Shown piece by piece: positions 53,215 to 62,747 of a DNA stretch of 64,000 nucleotides (position 1 is the first letter of the stretch; each line of letters begins with the position of its first letter). The notes beneath the pieces are model-generated. The model did no database searches. It was not told where the DNA came from and was given only the letters and a program-made list of their open reading frames with translations. The stretch is from the NCBI RefSeq assembly GCF_020880695.1, contig NZ_JAJIWO010000006.1, forward strand, positions 124,001-188,000. Direction: 5' to 3'. The translations under genes were made by a program, and so were the position numbers. Source of the stretch: Mucilaginibacter sp. UR6-11. GTDB taxonomy: Bacteria > Bacteroidota > Bacteroidia > Sphingobacteriales > Sphingobacteriaceae.

Positions 53215-55557
53215 TTAGTTACTGGTAGTAGACATTGACGGCGGTGCGTCGCCGGGTTTGTTACCCCAATTCTTATTCGGTTTTGATCCCATTACCAGTA
53301 TAAGTTTACCACCGTCAACCAGGTCTGAATGATAAAACCATGGCTTTGTCAGAGGTTTACCATCCAGCGTGGCCGACTGGATATACCTGTTGATATTAGA
53401 AACGTTTTTAGCTTCGATGGTAAACGTTTTGCCCGAATAGTAATTATTATTAAGATGGATAGTAACCTTTTCAAATAAAGGGCTACCTATACTGTATACC
53501 GGTTTTACGGCCGCGCCGCCATCAACTTCAAACAATCCCATAGCGCTCATAACAAACCATGATCCCATCTGGCCCTCATCTTCATCGCCCGGCCAGCCAT
53601 TGTATGGGTCTGAGCCATAATATTTATTCATGATTTCGCGGGCCCAGTATTGCGTGAGCCACGGTTTGCCGGAATAATTAAATAAGTAAGCAGCTTCCAT
53701 ATTGGGCTGGTTGCCATGATTGATATACACCTCTTCCATTTTATCGCCAATGGCATTAAAATTCAATTTTGAAGATTGCTCAAAACCAAATGTTAAACGC
53801 TTATTAAATTCATCGGTTCCCATCATATTAACCAGCTTGCTTACATCATGCGGAACAAAAAAAGTATACTGCCACGCATTTCCTTCAGTGTAGCCGCCTG
53901 TTTTTATCGGGTCAAAATTCGCGCCCCAATTACCATTTTTATCCTTCGGGCGCATGTATTTTGTTTCCGGATCAAACATGTTTTTAAAATTGCCAGCCCG
54001 TTTAATAAACTGATCATAATCAGCAGTCTTGCCCAGGCTTTTAGCCATTTGCGCAACGCACCAGTCGTCATAAGCATATTCTAACGTATTAGAAACACGG
54101 CCCGGCGTGGGGATATATCCCAGGCTGGCATAGGTTAATATATCAGCGTTGCCTGCAAATCCGCTACATTCATGCTTAATCCCGTTGTTGGTTTGCTGGT
54201 GTAGCATGGCTTTATAGGCCATATTTACATCGAAGTTCCGGATGCCTTTTTGATAAGAACTAACGATAAGCGAAATCTCATGCGAACCCTCCATGATCCC
54301 GGAATATTCAAATCCGGCCGGGCCCCTGGGCAGCCAGCCGCCGTATTTATACATTTCTAATAATGATTTCACCCATTTATTGGCAAGGTCTGGGTTAACC
54401 AGTGTCCAAAGCTGGTTAAGGTTCCAAAAGGTATTCCAAAAAGCATCACAACCAAAAACGGGCGAATCTGGATTGTCCAGCTGTCTTACATTTTCGCATA
54501 CATCAACATATTTTCCGTTTACGTCGCTTAAAATACTGCGGGCGCAGTATGAACGGTATAAGTTGGTATAAAATTTCTTTTTATTTATTTCGGTACCGCC
54601 ATCTACGGTTATTTTGCTTAATAAATTATTCCAGGTATTTCGGGCGTTTGTTTTCGCGGCATCAAAACTCCATTTAAATGGATTCATTTCCTGGTTAAGG
54701 TTTAACCTCGCCTGTTCAATACTAACATAGGATATCCCTGTTTGCAATAGCACAACTTCGCCCTCCTTTGTGTCAAAATCCACATAGGCTCCTATATCAC
54801 CACTACCTTCAATATGCGTTATGTCTTTACTGATATTCTTTCCTTTCCATCCGCCAAAACCTTTAAAGGGCTTATTAAAACGGGCCACAAAGTGTACGAT
54901 ATAATCATTAAAACCACCTGGCTTCATCCAATTACCGCTTTGCTGTTTAGAATAGCCTTCTATTTCGGTATCACTTACCCGGGTTATTTTAGCATCCAAC
55001 ACCTCAAACGGATACTCGGCCGGAAACAACAGGTTAAACATAACATGACCTTCGTGCGATTCGGGAAAAGTGAACTTGAAAAACCCGCCGCGGGTTGTGC
55101 TGGTTATTTCGGCCCTGATGTTGTAGTTTATTAAATCGGCGGTATAATATCCCGGGCTTGCTTTTTCTGTGCTTTTATTTATCCGGGACCTATGTCCGGC
55201 AGTTTCGCCGGTGGTGCTTGGTGCGTCAGGCGGAAATATCTGGGGATTAAGTGTACCCGTCGTCGGCATCACAGACAGGCCGGCCATTGTCCAGGCGTGG
55301 ATATGACTAAATCCGGATATACTTGAAAGTGTATATTCATAGCCGGCTTTCCAGTCTGATCCCTGGTTGTCAGGGCTTAGTTGTACCATACCAAAAGGCA
55401 TGGTAGCTCCCGGATTTAACATCCAGCGGGATTCGGAAGTGCCCACCATCGGATCTGCATAGTCAACAGATTTTTTCTGTTGGGCAAAGGTTGATGAAAA
55501 AAGTACCGACAGTACAGTAACCATTTTATAAACGGCTTTTTGCTTGTTGATCAACAT
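53215..55557 (-). CDS. secreted GH92 alpha-mannosidase (first copy)
   Basis: Calcium-dependent exo-mannosidase family protein of 780 residues with a signal peptide (MVTVLSVLFSSTFA, cleavage before QQKKS). The N-terminal beta domain has DPMVGTSESRWMLNPGATMP and GFSHIHAWTMAG; the C-terminal helical domain has VFGCDAFWNTFWNLNQLW, GYTEGNAWQYTFFVPHD, INHGNQPNMEAAYLFNY and the acidic WPGDEDEGQMGSW of the catalytic centre. A Gln replaces the usual acidic residue after HGN. Linkage specificity cannot be read. It is the reverse neighbour of the esterase and second GH92 gene. Confidence 0.92.
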   Translation of the reverse strand: MLINKQKAVYKMVTVLSVLFSSTFAQQKKSVDYADPMVGTSESRWMLNPGATMPFGMVQLSPDNQGSDWKAGYEYTLSSISGFSHIHAWTMAGLSVMPTTGTLNPQIFPPDAPSTTGETAGHRSRINKSTEKASPGYYTADLINYNIRAEITSTTRGGFFKFTFPESHEGHVMFNLLFPAEYPFEVLDAKITRVSDTEIEGYSKQQSGNWMKPGGFNDYIVHFVARFNKPFKGFGGWKGKNISKDITHIEGSGDIGAYVDFDTKEGEVVLLQTGISYVSIEQARLNLNQEMNPFKWSFDAAKTNARNTWNNLLSKITVDGGTEINKKKFYTNLYRSYCARSILSDVNGKYVDVCENVRQLDNPDSPVFGCDAFWNTFWNLNQLWTLVNPDLANKWVKSLLEMYKYGGWLPRGPAGFEYSGIMEGSHEISLIVSSYQKGIRNFDVNMAYKAMLHQQTNNGIKHECSGFAGNADILTYASLGYIPTPGRVSNTLEYAYDDWCVAQMAKSLGKTADYDQFIKRAGNFKNMFDPETKYMRPKDKNGNWGANFDPIKTGGYTEGNAWQYTFFVPHDVSKLVNMMGTDEFNKRLTFGFEQSSKLNFNAIGDKMEEVYINHGNQPNMEAAYLFNYSGKPWLTQYWAREIMNKYYGSDPYNGWPGDEDEGQMGSWFVMSAMGLFEVDGGAAVKPVYSIGSPLFEKVTIHLNNNYYSGKTFTIEAKNVSNINRYIQSATLDGKPLTKPWFYHSDLVDGGKLILVMGSKPNKNWGNKPGDAPPSMSTTSN

Positions 55558-55673
55558 ATGATATTTGGGTTTATTATGTATAAATGTATATACAATTGGT
55601 TACTGTAAATATCATAAATATTTATCTGTTATCATAAAGAATGTTTTAATTTTAGCCAGCTAAAAATCATCAA

Positions 55674-56843
55674 ATGATTAATAACCAACGCCCTCTTAAA
55701 AATTATACCCTTGTCACCCTTTTATTGATCTGCAGCTTTCCTGTTTTTTCGCAAACTAACCTCAGCCGGAAAAAAGCTGCCGCCATAGCGACAGCGGCTT
55801 TGGATACGCAAATAAATTTACAAAAAACAAAAGCCGCTGCAGAATGGGCCGCAAAACAAATTCAATATAAAAACTACACTTTAAAATTCACCACCCGGAT
55901 ATTCGGCGATAAACCTGCCAATGGCCGCAGTTTATATATTTCACTTCACGGTGGCGGCGGTACGGCGTCAAAGGTTAATGACCAGCAATGGGAAAATCAA
56001 AAGAAATTATATCAGCTCAAAGAAGGCGTGTACTTTGTACCACGTGCCCCGGTTGACGCCTGGAACATGTGGCATGATTACCCGATGGATGAATTGATTA
56101 GTGAAGTAGTTAAAGATGCTATTGTTATGGAAGACGTCAATCCGGATAAGGTTTATGTAATGGGTTATTCTGCCGGGGGCGACGGTGTTTTCCAGCTGGC
56201 CCCGCGTTTGGCAGATTATTGGGGTGCAGCATCAATGATGGCCGGTCATCCCGGCGATGCGCAGATTTTAAACTTAAAGAACCTGCCATTTATAGCATTT
56301 GTAGGCGGCAAAGATGCTGCCTATCACAGAAATGAATTAGTTGCTCAATGGGGAAAAAGATTAGACAGCCTGGAAACAGTTTATAAAGGAAGTTTTATTC
56401 ATGAAACACATGTTTATCCGGATATGCCGCATTGGATGAACAGGAAAGATACTATAGCCGTGCCATGGCTGGCAGCCTATAAAAGAATTGCTTTACCTAA
56501 AGATGTGATCTGGATACAGGATGATATTTTGAGGGACCGGTTTTATTGGTTAGGCACACCGCTTGAAGAAGCAAAACAAGGTTTAAAAGTGCGGGTAACG
56601 GTTTCGGGAAATGCTATCACTGTGCTTGAAAATCAAGATCAAACCCTATACCTGTACCTTAATGACGATTTGCTTAACCTGAATAAAAAAGTAACAATAA
56701 TTATAAACGGCAAAAAGGTATTTAATAAAAAGGTGCCGCGTAATGCAGACGTGATCAGGGAGTCTGTCGCAGCAAGGCTTGACAGGAGTTTAATATTTAC
56801 AGCAAAACTGATTATTAAAAATAATGAAGTGGCGCCCAGGTAA
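55674..56843 (+). CDS. secreted alpha/beta hydrolase (esterase)
   Basis: Exported hydrolase of 389 residues: signal peptide (YTLVTLLLICSFPVFS, cleavage before QTNLS), helical spacer, then an alpha/beta-hydrolase fold with oxyanion region YISLHGGGGTASKVN, nucleophile elbow GYSAGGDG and a late His in DMPHWMNRK. The C-terminal ~100 residues form a beta domain (VRVTVSGNAITVLENQDQT). Between two GH92 genes it may remove ester groups from glycans; that is inference. Confidence 0.82.
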   Translation: MINNQRPLKNYTLVTLLLICSFPVFSQTNLSRKKAAAIATAALDTQINLQKTKAAAEWAAKQIQYKNYTLKFTTRIFGDKPANGRSLYISLHGGGGTASKVNDQQWENQKKLYQLKEGVYFVPRAPVDAWNMWHDYPMDELISEVVKDAIVMEDVNPDKVYVMGYSAGGDGVFQLAPRLADYWGAASMMAGHPGDAQILNLKNLPFIAFVGGKDAAYHRNELVAQWGKRLDSLETVYKGSFIHETHVYPDMPHWMNRKDTIAVPWLAAYKRIALPKDVIWIQDDILRDRFYWLGTPLEEAKQGLKVRVTVSGNAITVLENQDQTLYLYLNDDLLNLNKKVTIIINGKKVFNKKVPRNADVIRESVAARLDRSLIFTAKLIIKNNEVAPR

Positions 56844-56974
56844 CTGTTGTTACGTAAGTTAATTATTACAATACACCCTTACCCGCATTAAAGTTTTATT
56901 TATTGCCTATAATTGGCGATTGTAAACCGCCTCATCAGCGGCGCCCTATAACCAACTGTATTAGCCAATAACAA

Positions 56975-59239
56975 ATGAAATTAAGAAGTCTCTTTTTTAC
57001 ACTGCTGCTGTTAATCAACACGGCATTTGCGCAGCAACAACCTGATTTGGTACACTATGTAAATACGCTGCAGGGCACTAACTCACAACATAAACTAACC
57101 CGGGGAAATACCTACCCCACTACGGCTCTGCCGTTTGGCATGCATACCTGGACACCGCAGACCGGCAAAAATGGCGACGGCTGGAAATATCAATACTTCC
57201 TGGATCATATCAGGGGATTTCAGCAGGCGCATCAATGCAGCTCGTGGACCAATGATTACGCGGTGTTTTCTTTAATGCCGATGAGCGAACTGGTTGTTGA
57301 CGAAAACAAGCGCGAAGCCAAATTCAGCCATGCCAATGAGATCGCAAAACCCAATTACTACAAAGTTCAGTTTGATAATAAGATCATTACCGAGATCTCG
57401 CCGACCGAACGCGGCGCGCATCTGAGATTTACTTATCCGGCAGGTAAAAAAAGCTTTTTGGTACTGGATGGCTATACCGGCCTTAGCGGTGTTAAAATCT
57501 ATCCTAAAGAAAACCGGATAACCGGCTACGTAAACAATGGCCGGGGTTTTAAAAGAGGCTGGAAAAGCTACTTCGTAATGCAGTTTGACCAGCCCATTAA
57601 AGCTTACGGAACCTGGGAAAATAAAAAGAACACCATCAACACCGACTCAACCGAAGCCGACGGTTTTGGTAAAGGCGCTTACATTGAATTTAAAGCAGGT
57701 GCAAAGGTACAGGTTAAAACCGCCTCATCTTATATCAGTTTAGAGCAGGCAGAGTTAAATCTGAAAAGAGAACTTGGCGCCGACAAATCATTAGAACAAA
57801 CAAAAGCTAATGCCGCGGCAGTCTGGAATAAATCATTAGGGAAAATTGTAGTCGAGGGTGGCACGCCGGCAGATATGGAAACATTCTATTCCTGCTTTTT
57901 CAGGGCCAGCCTGTTCTCGCGTAAGTTTTATGAGATAGACGCCGCCGGCAAGCCGGTTTACTTTAGTCCGTATGACGGAACGGTGCACCCGGGTTATATG
58001 TTTACCGATACCGGTTTTTGGGACACTTTCAGGGCGCAGTTCCCGTTGAATACCCTGATCCAGCCGGAGATGCATGGCCGCTATATGCAAGCGCTGATTG
58101 ATGCCTATAAACAATGTGGCTGGCTGCCTTCATGGTCGTTCCCAAGCGAGGCCGGCAGTATGTTGGGTAACCACGCTATTTCCTTATTGGCAGATGCCTG
58201 GGCTAAAGGCATCCGCACGTTCGACCCTAAGGAGGCACTGGACGCTTATCTGCATGAAGCTACCAACAAGGGCCCGTGGGGGCCGGCAAACGGCCGCGAG
58301 GGATGGAAAGAATATTATGAGCTGGGCTATGTACCTTATCCCAAATATCGCGAAGCGACGGCAAAAACACTGGAGTACGCCTACGACGACTGGTGCGCCT
58401 ACCAGTTAGCTAAAATGACCGGCAACAAGCACTACATGGAGGTGTTTGCCCGCCAGATGTATAATTACAGGAACGTGTACGACCCGTCTACCCACTTTAT
58501 GCGGGGTAAAGACAGTGACGGCGAATGGACCAAAAACTTCGACCCTATTGAATGGGGCGGGCCGTTTACCGAGGGTAACTCATGGCACTATACCTGGTCT
58601 GTTTTCCAGGATACCAAAGGGTTGATAAACCTGATGGGGGGCGATGCAAACTTTAACGCCAAGCTCGACTCGGTATTTAGCGAGCCCAATAAGGTTAAGA
58701 CAGGTACCTACGGCGGCATGATACATGAGATGACCGAGATGGTTGCCGCTAACATGGGACAATATGCGCATGGCAACCAGCCTATCCAGCACATGATCTA
58801 TTTATATGATTATGCGGGCCAGCCCTGGAAATCACAGTACCACGCCAGGGATGCCATGTACAAGTTATATAACGCTACCGAGAACGGCTACCCCGGCGAT
58901 GAAGATCAGGGACAGACCTCGTCATGGTATGTGTTGAGCGCATTGGGTATATACAGCGTTACACCGGGCACCGGCGAATACGCCATAGGCAGCCCGATGT
59001 TCAGGAAGATCACCCTGAACCTGGAGAACGGCAGGAAGTTTATAATAACTGCAGCTGCTAATGACAAGGACCACGTTTATATCCAATCAGCTACGCTAAA
59101 CGGAAAAGCATTTACCCGGAACTTCATCACTCATGATGAATTGACAAACGGCGGTGTTTTAAAACTGGAGATGAGCGACAAACCAAATCGGCAACGGGGC
59201 ATTGGCGCTGACGACAAACCTTTCTCATTAACCAAATAA
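56975..59239 (+). CDS. secreted GH92 alpha-mannosidase (second copy)
   Basis: 754 residues with a signal peptide (LRSLFFTLLLLINTAFA, cleavage before QQQPD). GH92 features: VNTLQGTNSQHKLTRGNTYP, FQQAHQCSSWTNDYAVF, DTGFWDTFRAQFPLNTL, FTEGNSWHYTWSVFQD, YAHGNQPIQHMIYLYDY and YPGDEDQGQTSSWYVLSALG. It differs strongly from the first copy, so the two probably have different specificities. It forms an operon with the DUF6282 gene (5-base gap). Confidence 0.93.
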   Translation: MKLRSLFFTLLLLINTAFAQQQPDLVHYVNTLQGTNSQHKLTRGNTYPTTALPFGMHTWTPQTGKNGDGWKYQYFLDHIRGFQQAHQCSSWTNDYAVFSLMPMSELVVDENKREAKFSHANEIAKPNYYKVQFDNKIITEISPTERGAHLRFTYPAGKKSFLVLDGYTGLSGVKIYPKENRITGYVNNGRGFKRGWKSYFVMQFDQPIKAYGTWENKKNTINTDSTEADGFGKGAYIEFKAGAKVQVKTASSYISLEQAELNLKRELGADKSLEQTKANAAAVWNKSLGKIVVEGGTPADMETFYSCFFRASLFSRKFYEIDAAGKPVYFSPYDGTVHPGYMFTDTGFWDTFRAQFPLNTLIQPEMHGRYMQALIDAYKQCGWLPSWSFPSEAGSMLGNHAISLLADAWAKGIRTFDPKEALDAYLHEATNKGPWGPANGREGWKEYYELGYVPYPKYREATAKTLEYAYDDWCAYQLAKMTGNKHYMEVFARQMYNYRNVYDPSTHFMRGKDSDGEWTKNFDPIEWGGPFTEGNSWHYTWSVFQDTKGLINLMGGDANFNAKLDSVFSEPNKVKTGTYGGMIHEMTEMVAANMGQYAHGNQPIQHMIYLYDYAGQPWKSQYHARDAMYKLYNATENGYPGDEDQGQTSSWYVLSALGIYSVTPGTGEYAIGSPMFRKITLNLENGRKFIITAAANDKDHVYIQSATLNGKAFTRNFITHDELTNGGVLKLEMSDKPNRQRGIGADDKPFSLTK

Positions 59240-59244
59240 CAACG

Positions 59245-60183
59245 ATGTTAAAACGGGCGGAGCTGATACTTACCTGCTGTGTACTGCTAAGCACCAGCCC
59301 GGGTTCGTCGCAGCGCAAAGGGCAGGTAAGTACCAACCCGCTTGTTGGGGTGATAGACTTTCATTGCCATACCGGACCTGACGTTTCGGGCAGGTCCATG
59401 AGTGATTTTGAACTGGTGCGGCTGGCCAAAAAAGACGGTATGCGGGGCATCGTGCTCAAAAACCATTACTTTATGACGGCCGGCCGCGCGCAGATTGCCA
59501 TGCAGGAAATTGGCGGCATTGAAGTGTTTGGCGGGATAGTACTTAACCGGTCTGCCGGTGGGATTAATGCGGAAGCTGTGCGCCGTATGGCGCAGTTTGA
59601 GGGCCATCGCGGCAAGGTGGTCTGGCTGCCTACCGTTGACGCGGCGAACAGTTTTGAGCACGGGCCGGGCCCAAGATCAGTGGTAGCCGTGGTGAAAGAC
59701 GGCCAACCGGTACCCGAACTGGCGGAGATTTTTCAAATCATAGCCCAAAATAATTTAGTGTTTGAAACGGGCCACTCAACACCCGAAGAATCATTGATCC
59801 TGATCCCGGCGGCGAAAGCCGCGGGCGTGAAGAATATAGTGGTGACCCATGCCATGCTGCTGGGCGCAACGCCCGGACAGCTGAAGCAGATGGCAGCCAT
59901 GGGCGCGGTTATCGAGTTTTGCTTTCAGCCTGCGGGCCTGCCAAACAAAAAGGAACCCGGTATACCCGCAGCCATTGTCAGCTACGCGCAGGCGATCAAA
60001 GCCCTGGGTGCCGAACATGTTATTATTGATTCCGACCTGGGTCAAAAAGGAAAACCTTTACATCCCGACGGGTTGCGTACCTTTATAGCGGAACTGAAAG
60101 CAAGCGGGCTAACCGACCACGAAATTGATTTGATGGCCCGGATCAACCCGGCGAGACTGCTCGGTCTTGATCCGCTTAAATAA
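59245..60183 (+). CDS. secreted DUF6282 amidohydrolase-like protein
   Basis: 312 residues; the N-terminus (LILTCCVLLSTSPGSS) is probably a signal peptide. A metal-dependent hydrolase barrel is suggested by DFHCHTGPDV (H-x-H), LKNHYF, FETGHSTPE, VVTHAML and IIDSDLGQKG. The substrate is unknown. It directly follows a GH92 gene, so it may act on a product of glycan or glycoconjugate breakdown. Confidence 0.82.
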   Translation: MLKRAELILTCCVLLSTSPGSSQRKGQVSTNPLVGVIDFHCHTGPDVSGRSMSDFELVRLAKKDGMRGIVLKNHYFMTAGRAQIAMQEIGGIEVFGGIVLNRSAGGINAEAVRRMAQFEGHRGKVVWLPTVDAANSFEHGPGPRSVVAVVKDGQPVPELAEIFQIIAQNNLVFETGHSTPEESLILIPAAKAAGVKNIVVTHAMLLGATPGQLKQMAAMGAVIEFCFQPAGLPNKKEPGIPAAIVSYAQAIKALGAEHVIIDSDLGQKGKPLHPDGLRTFIAELKASGLTDHEIDLMARINPARLLGLDPLK

Positions 60184-60203
60184 CGTGTTTGATAACGGCG
60201 TAC

Positions 60204-60421
60204 TGATCCGGAAAATAAGTGGATCAGGTGGATCACCATTTTTAATTAACTTGTTGTAAATAAGCTATTTAACAAAATGAGCGGATCACTTTGGATCACT
60301 ACCAAAACTTTAAGTTAAGATACTTAACATATTGAAAATAAATATTTTAAGCGATTTTATAAGATTTTTAAAATGATGAATGGATCACCCCGGGTGGATC
60401 ATACCTAAGAATCTTAGGTAT
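60204..60421. repeat. cluster of GGATCA hexamers and a 21-base palindrome
   Basis: Six direct GGATCA copies in three pairs (60221/60230, 60283/60293, 60382/60396) plus one inverted copy (TGATCC, 60204). The last pair abuts the near-perfect palindrome at 60401-60421 (10-base arms ATACCTAAGA / TCTTAGGTAT around one base). The region lies between two convergent genes, where no promoter is expected. Confidence 0.6.
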
Positions 60422-60442
60422 TAGCTTTCCGGCCCGCTGGCC

Positions 60443-60453
60443 TGTGAGGACAC
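60443..60453. repeat. second copy of the TGTGAGGACAC core
   Basis: Identical to the core of the inverted repeat at 10794-10804. It lies 20 bases before the stop of the - esterase gene. Confidence 0.45.
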
Positions 60454-60472
60454 CGGCGACTATTCCTGATTG

Positions 60473-61360
60473 CTAACTTTTAACATGTAACTTATACCCT
60501 TTAAAAAAGCCCCAGATCTCTTCGCAGGCATTCAAATTTTGAGTTGTCTTACCGATAATAAATTTTGGCAGGTATTGCCAGCCGCCCGGCCACGTATGCC
60601 CGCCGTTAATAACGGTGTAGCCAACAACTTTTAACCCATTTCCAGGATTTATATATTCTTCCTTTATAATGCTGGTGCCATCATTTGCAGCATCGGGTAC
60701 GGTAGTAACCAGGGGTGTCTTATCGCAGTTATTTAAAGCTACCCATTTATCAATAACCGCATCCTGCGAATAAACACTCCGGCCAAATAACTTCCCGCCG
60801 TTATACCCTACTATCGGGTCGCTGGTGCCGTGCATATACAGGGCCGGCATTGGCCTTTCTAAATCGTAACCCTCTCCTATGTCTAACGTAGCTGCAACTA
60901 TCGCCACAGCGGCTATACGCGTGTTTAACTGGCAGGCCAGCCTTGCTGTCATGAAGCCGCCGTTAGAAATCCCGGTGACGTATACGCGGGCAGGATCGGC
61001 ATTGTAGGTTTTTATGATATAGGTGATCAGCTGATCAATAAATTTAACATCGTCAATGCCATGCAGATTGGCCCCGTCATGCCAGATATGTTTGGACGCC
61101 GGGCAAACCACGATAAATTTCTCCCGGTCCGCAACGGGCCTGAAGTCGGCCAGGTGAAACATGCCCTTCGGGCTGGCAAATCCCCCATGAAGCGATATGA
61201 CCAAAGGCAGCTTATCATTTTTTGTTCCTGGCGGGATATAGGTCAGAAACGACCGCTTGTTACCATCTATACTCAGGTCACCTTCTATTTGCTGTGGTTT
61301 AGACTGGCCCTGGGCCATTATTGATAAAAATAATATTGCTGTTAAAATAAAATATCGCAT
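60473..61360 (-). CDS. secreted PHB-depolymerase-like esterase (LpqC family)
   Basis: Exported esterase of 295 residues: signal peptide (FILTAILFLSIMAQG, cleavage before QSKPQ), then an alpha/beta hydrolase of the polyhydroxybutyrate depolymerase/feruloyl esterase group. VISLHGGFASPKGM, VYVTGISNGGFMTARLAC (nucleophile Ser), MPALYMHGTSDPIVGYNGG (Asp) and VINGGHTWPGGWQYLP (His) give a complete triad. The natural substrate is probably an acylated plant or fungal polysaccharide rather than PHB. Confidence 0.9.
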   Translation of the reverse strand: MRYFILTAILFLSIMAQGQSKPQQIEGDLSIDGNKRSFLTYIPPGTKNDKLPLVISLHGGFASPKGMFHLADFRPVADREKFIVVCPASKHIWHDGANLHGIDDVKFIDQLITYIIKTYNADPARVYVTGISNGGFMTARLACQLNTRIAAVAIVAATLDIGEGYDLERPMPALYMHGTSDPIVGYNGGKLFGRSVYSQDAVIDKWVALNNCDKTPLVTTVPDAANDGTSIIKEEYINPGNGLKVVGYTVINGGHTWPGGWQYLPKFIIGKTTQNLNACEEIWGFFKGYKLHVKS

Positions 61361-61507
61361 ATAGCTGGTTGATGTGTCTGTTAATATCAGTCACCAATAA
61401 AAACGTTTATTTTACCGGTACAGTTTTATTTAAAACTGTTTAAGTTATTTATAGTTATAACTATAGTCAATGTTATCGGCTTAAACTTATTAGAAATATA
61501 AACGATT

Positions 61508-61756
61508 ATGAAAACTATCAAAGCATTATTTATCACCGTAATTACGGCCTGTACATTTACCGTAGCGCAGGCTCAGATCAGGCTTCCGCCGCCACCGCCG
61601 CATCCGCCATTACCCCGGATACATTTAGGCACGCCACCGCCGCCACCGGGCAGACCCGGAAGAGTGGTGATCTCAAGGCCGGGAGGAAGGTCAAGGGTGG
61701 TAGTAAAAAGACATTATTATTACCGCCACGGTGTTCGCAGATATCGTACTTACTAA
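61508..61756 (+). CDS. small secreted proline/arginine-rich protein
   Basis: 82 residues: signal peptide (ALFITVITACTFTVAQA, cleavage before QIRLP), then a poly-Pro segment (PPPPPHPPLP, TPPPPPGRPG) and a basic, Tyr-rich tail (KRHYYYRHGVRRYRTY). No family recognised. It is followed at once by a clear terminator, supporting a real transcript. Confidence 0.65.
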   Translation: MKTIKALFITVITACTFTVAQAQIRLPPPPPHPPLPRIHLGTPPPPPGRPGRVVISRPGGRSRVVVKRHYYYRHGVRRYRTY

Positions 61757-61760
61757 AAAA

Positions 61761-61800
61761 GAAAAGAGCCGCTTATCCTAAGATAAAGCGGCTTTCTTTT
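61761..61800. terminator. intrinsic terminator with one bulge
   Basis: AGCCGCTTATC pairs with GATAAAGCGGCT (one bulged base, CTAA loop) with T-rich sequence on the right and A-rich on the left; usable in both directions. Confidence 0.85.
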
Positions 61801-61827
61801 CTACTGTAAACCAAACCAAATAATATT

Positions 61828-62472
61828 TTATGCCGACTTTTTGCGGGTATGAACCAGTGATGCTTCGTAAACCGCATTAACCAGGTCGTCTGCTATAAAT
61901 AAGTCAGTAAGATTGCGGTCGATATGATCATACACAATATGCCTGTCAGTGTCTATTACGTAAACCGCCAGTAGCGGTATATTGACGTCAATTCCCGAGA
62001 AACTGTTCCAGGTTGGATCTTCGTCCGAATAAACCCTGAATTTAGCCGCTATTTCATTATTGATGTCGTGATAAAAGTTTAATGACAGGCTGTTATCCCA
62101 GGTAATCTTTGCCAACTGCTCATCACCCGCTTCATCTGTCAGGATCAACAAGTTGCCGCCGTTTGCCTTAATCTCGTTTTGCAAAGCGTTGAGTTGCTTT
62201 AACTGATCAATGCCCCTCCCGCGCCAGTGTTTTGAGTAAAAGGCAATGGCTAAAGGCTTGCCATATAAATGCTTTAATGATATCGGGCCATGTGTAGGCG
62301 CACCGTTATAAAAATTCTTCCAGCGTTTGTAATCGGTTACCAGGTTAATGTCTGGTATTAAATTGCCGGTTTTAACGGGTTTTAATTTTTGGTACGTTTT
62401 ATAAGTAAGATCGTTTTCAGGTATAATTTCTGACAGATCAAAAAAAGGATATTTGCTTATTGTAGTTAACAT
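61828..62472 (-). CDS. peroxiredoxin-like thioredoxin-fold protein without cysteine
   Basis: 214 residues, cytoplasmic. The AhpC/TSA-like core is visible (LKHLYGKPLAIAFYSKHWRG, LNALQNEIKANGGNLLILTD, LNFYHDINNEIAAKFRVYSD, PLLAVYVIDTDRHIVYDHID). Where active relatives carry the peroxidatic Cys (FY/FxxxWC), this protein reads FYSKHWRGRG, and the whole chain has no cysteine. It cannot be a thiol peroxidase; a binding or scaffolding role is possible. Unknown partner. Confidence 0.82.
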   Translation of the reverse strand: MLTTISKYPFFDLSEIIPENDLTYKTYQKLKPVKTGNLIPDINLVTDYKRWKNFYNGAPTHGPISLKHLYGKPLAIAFYSKHWRGRGIDQLKQLNALQNEIKANGGNLLILTDEAGDEQLAKITWDNSLSLNFYHDINNEIAAKFRVYSDEDPTWNSFSGIDVNIPLLAVYVIDTDRHIVYDHIDRNLTDLFIADDLVNAVYEASLVHTRKKSA

Positions 62473-62747
62473 TGTTAAGTAAATTGAAAGTTAAAATCAG
62501 GTATTGAGATTTGGCTGCGGGGGTATCCCCTGTTTAGTTAGCAACAACAATAACACATTCGGAAGCCTTTGGTCTGCCTGCCGGATAAGATCTGGATAAG
62601 TACGGTTAATTTATTGCGTATCATCTTTGTATTTCAATTACAAATCAAATATACTACTAAATACATATACATTATAGTATATTTAATAAAATATTTTATA
62701 TATTACTGAAAATCAAAGCAATAATTTTAAAAAACGAATTACAACAG
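62473..62747. other. gene-free spacer
   Basis: AT-rich region downstream of the - oxidoreductase and upstream of the - redoxin-like gene. A short palindromic GGGGGTATCCCC near 62519 is the only structure I see. Confidence 0.5.

Noticed and set aside
62519..62532. GGGGGTATCCCC palindrome before the redoxin-like gene, considered as riboswitch or terminator
   Set aside because: Too short, no T-run, and it lies upstream rather than downstream of the gene; no known riboswitch pattern.
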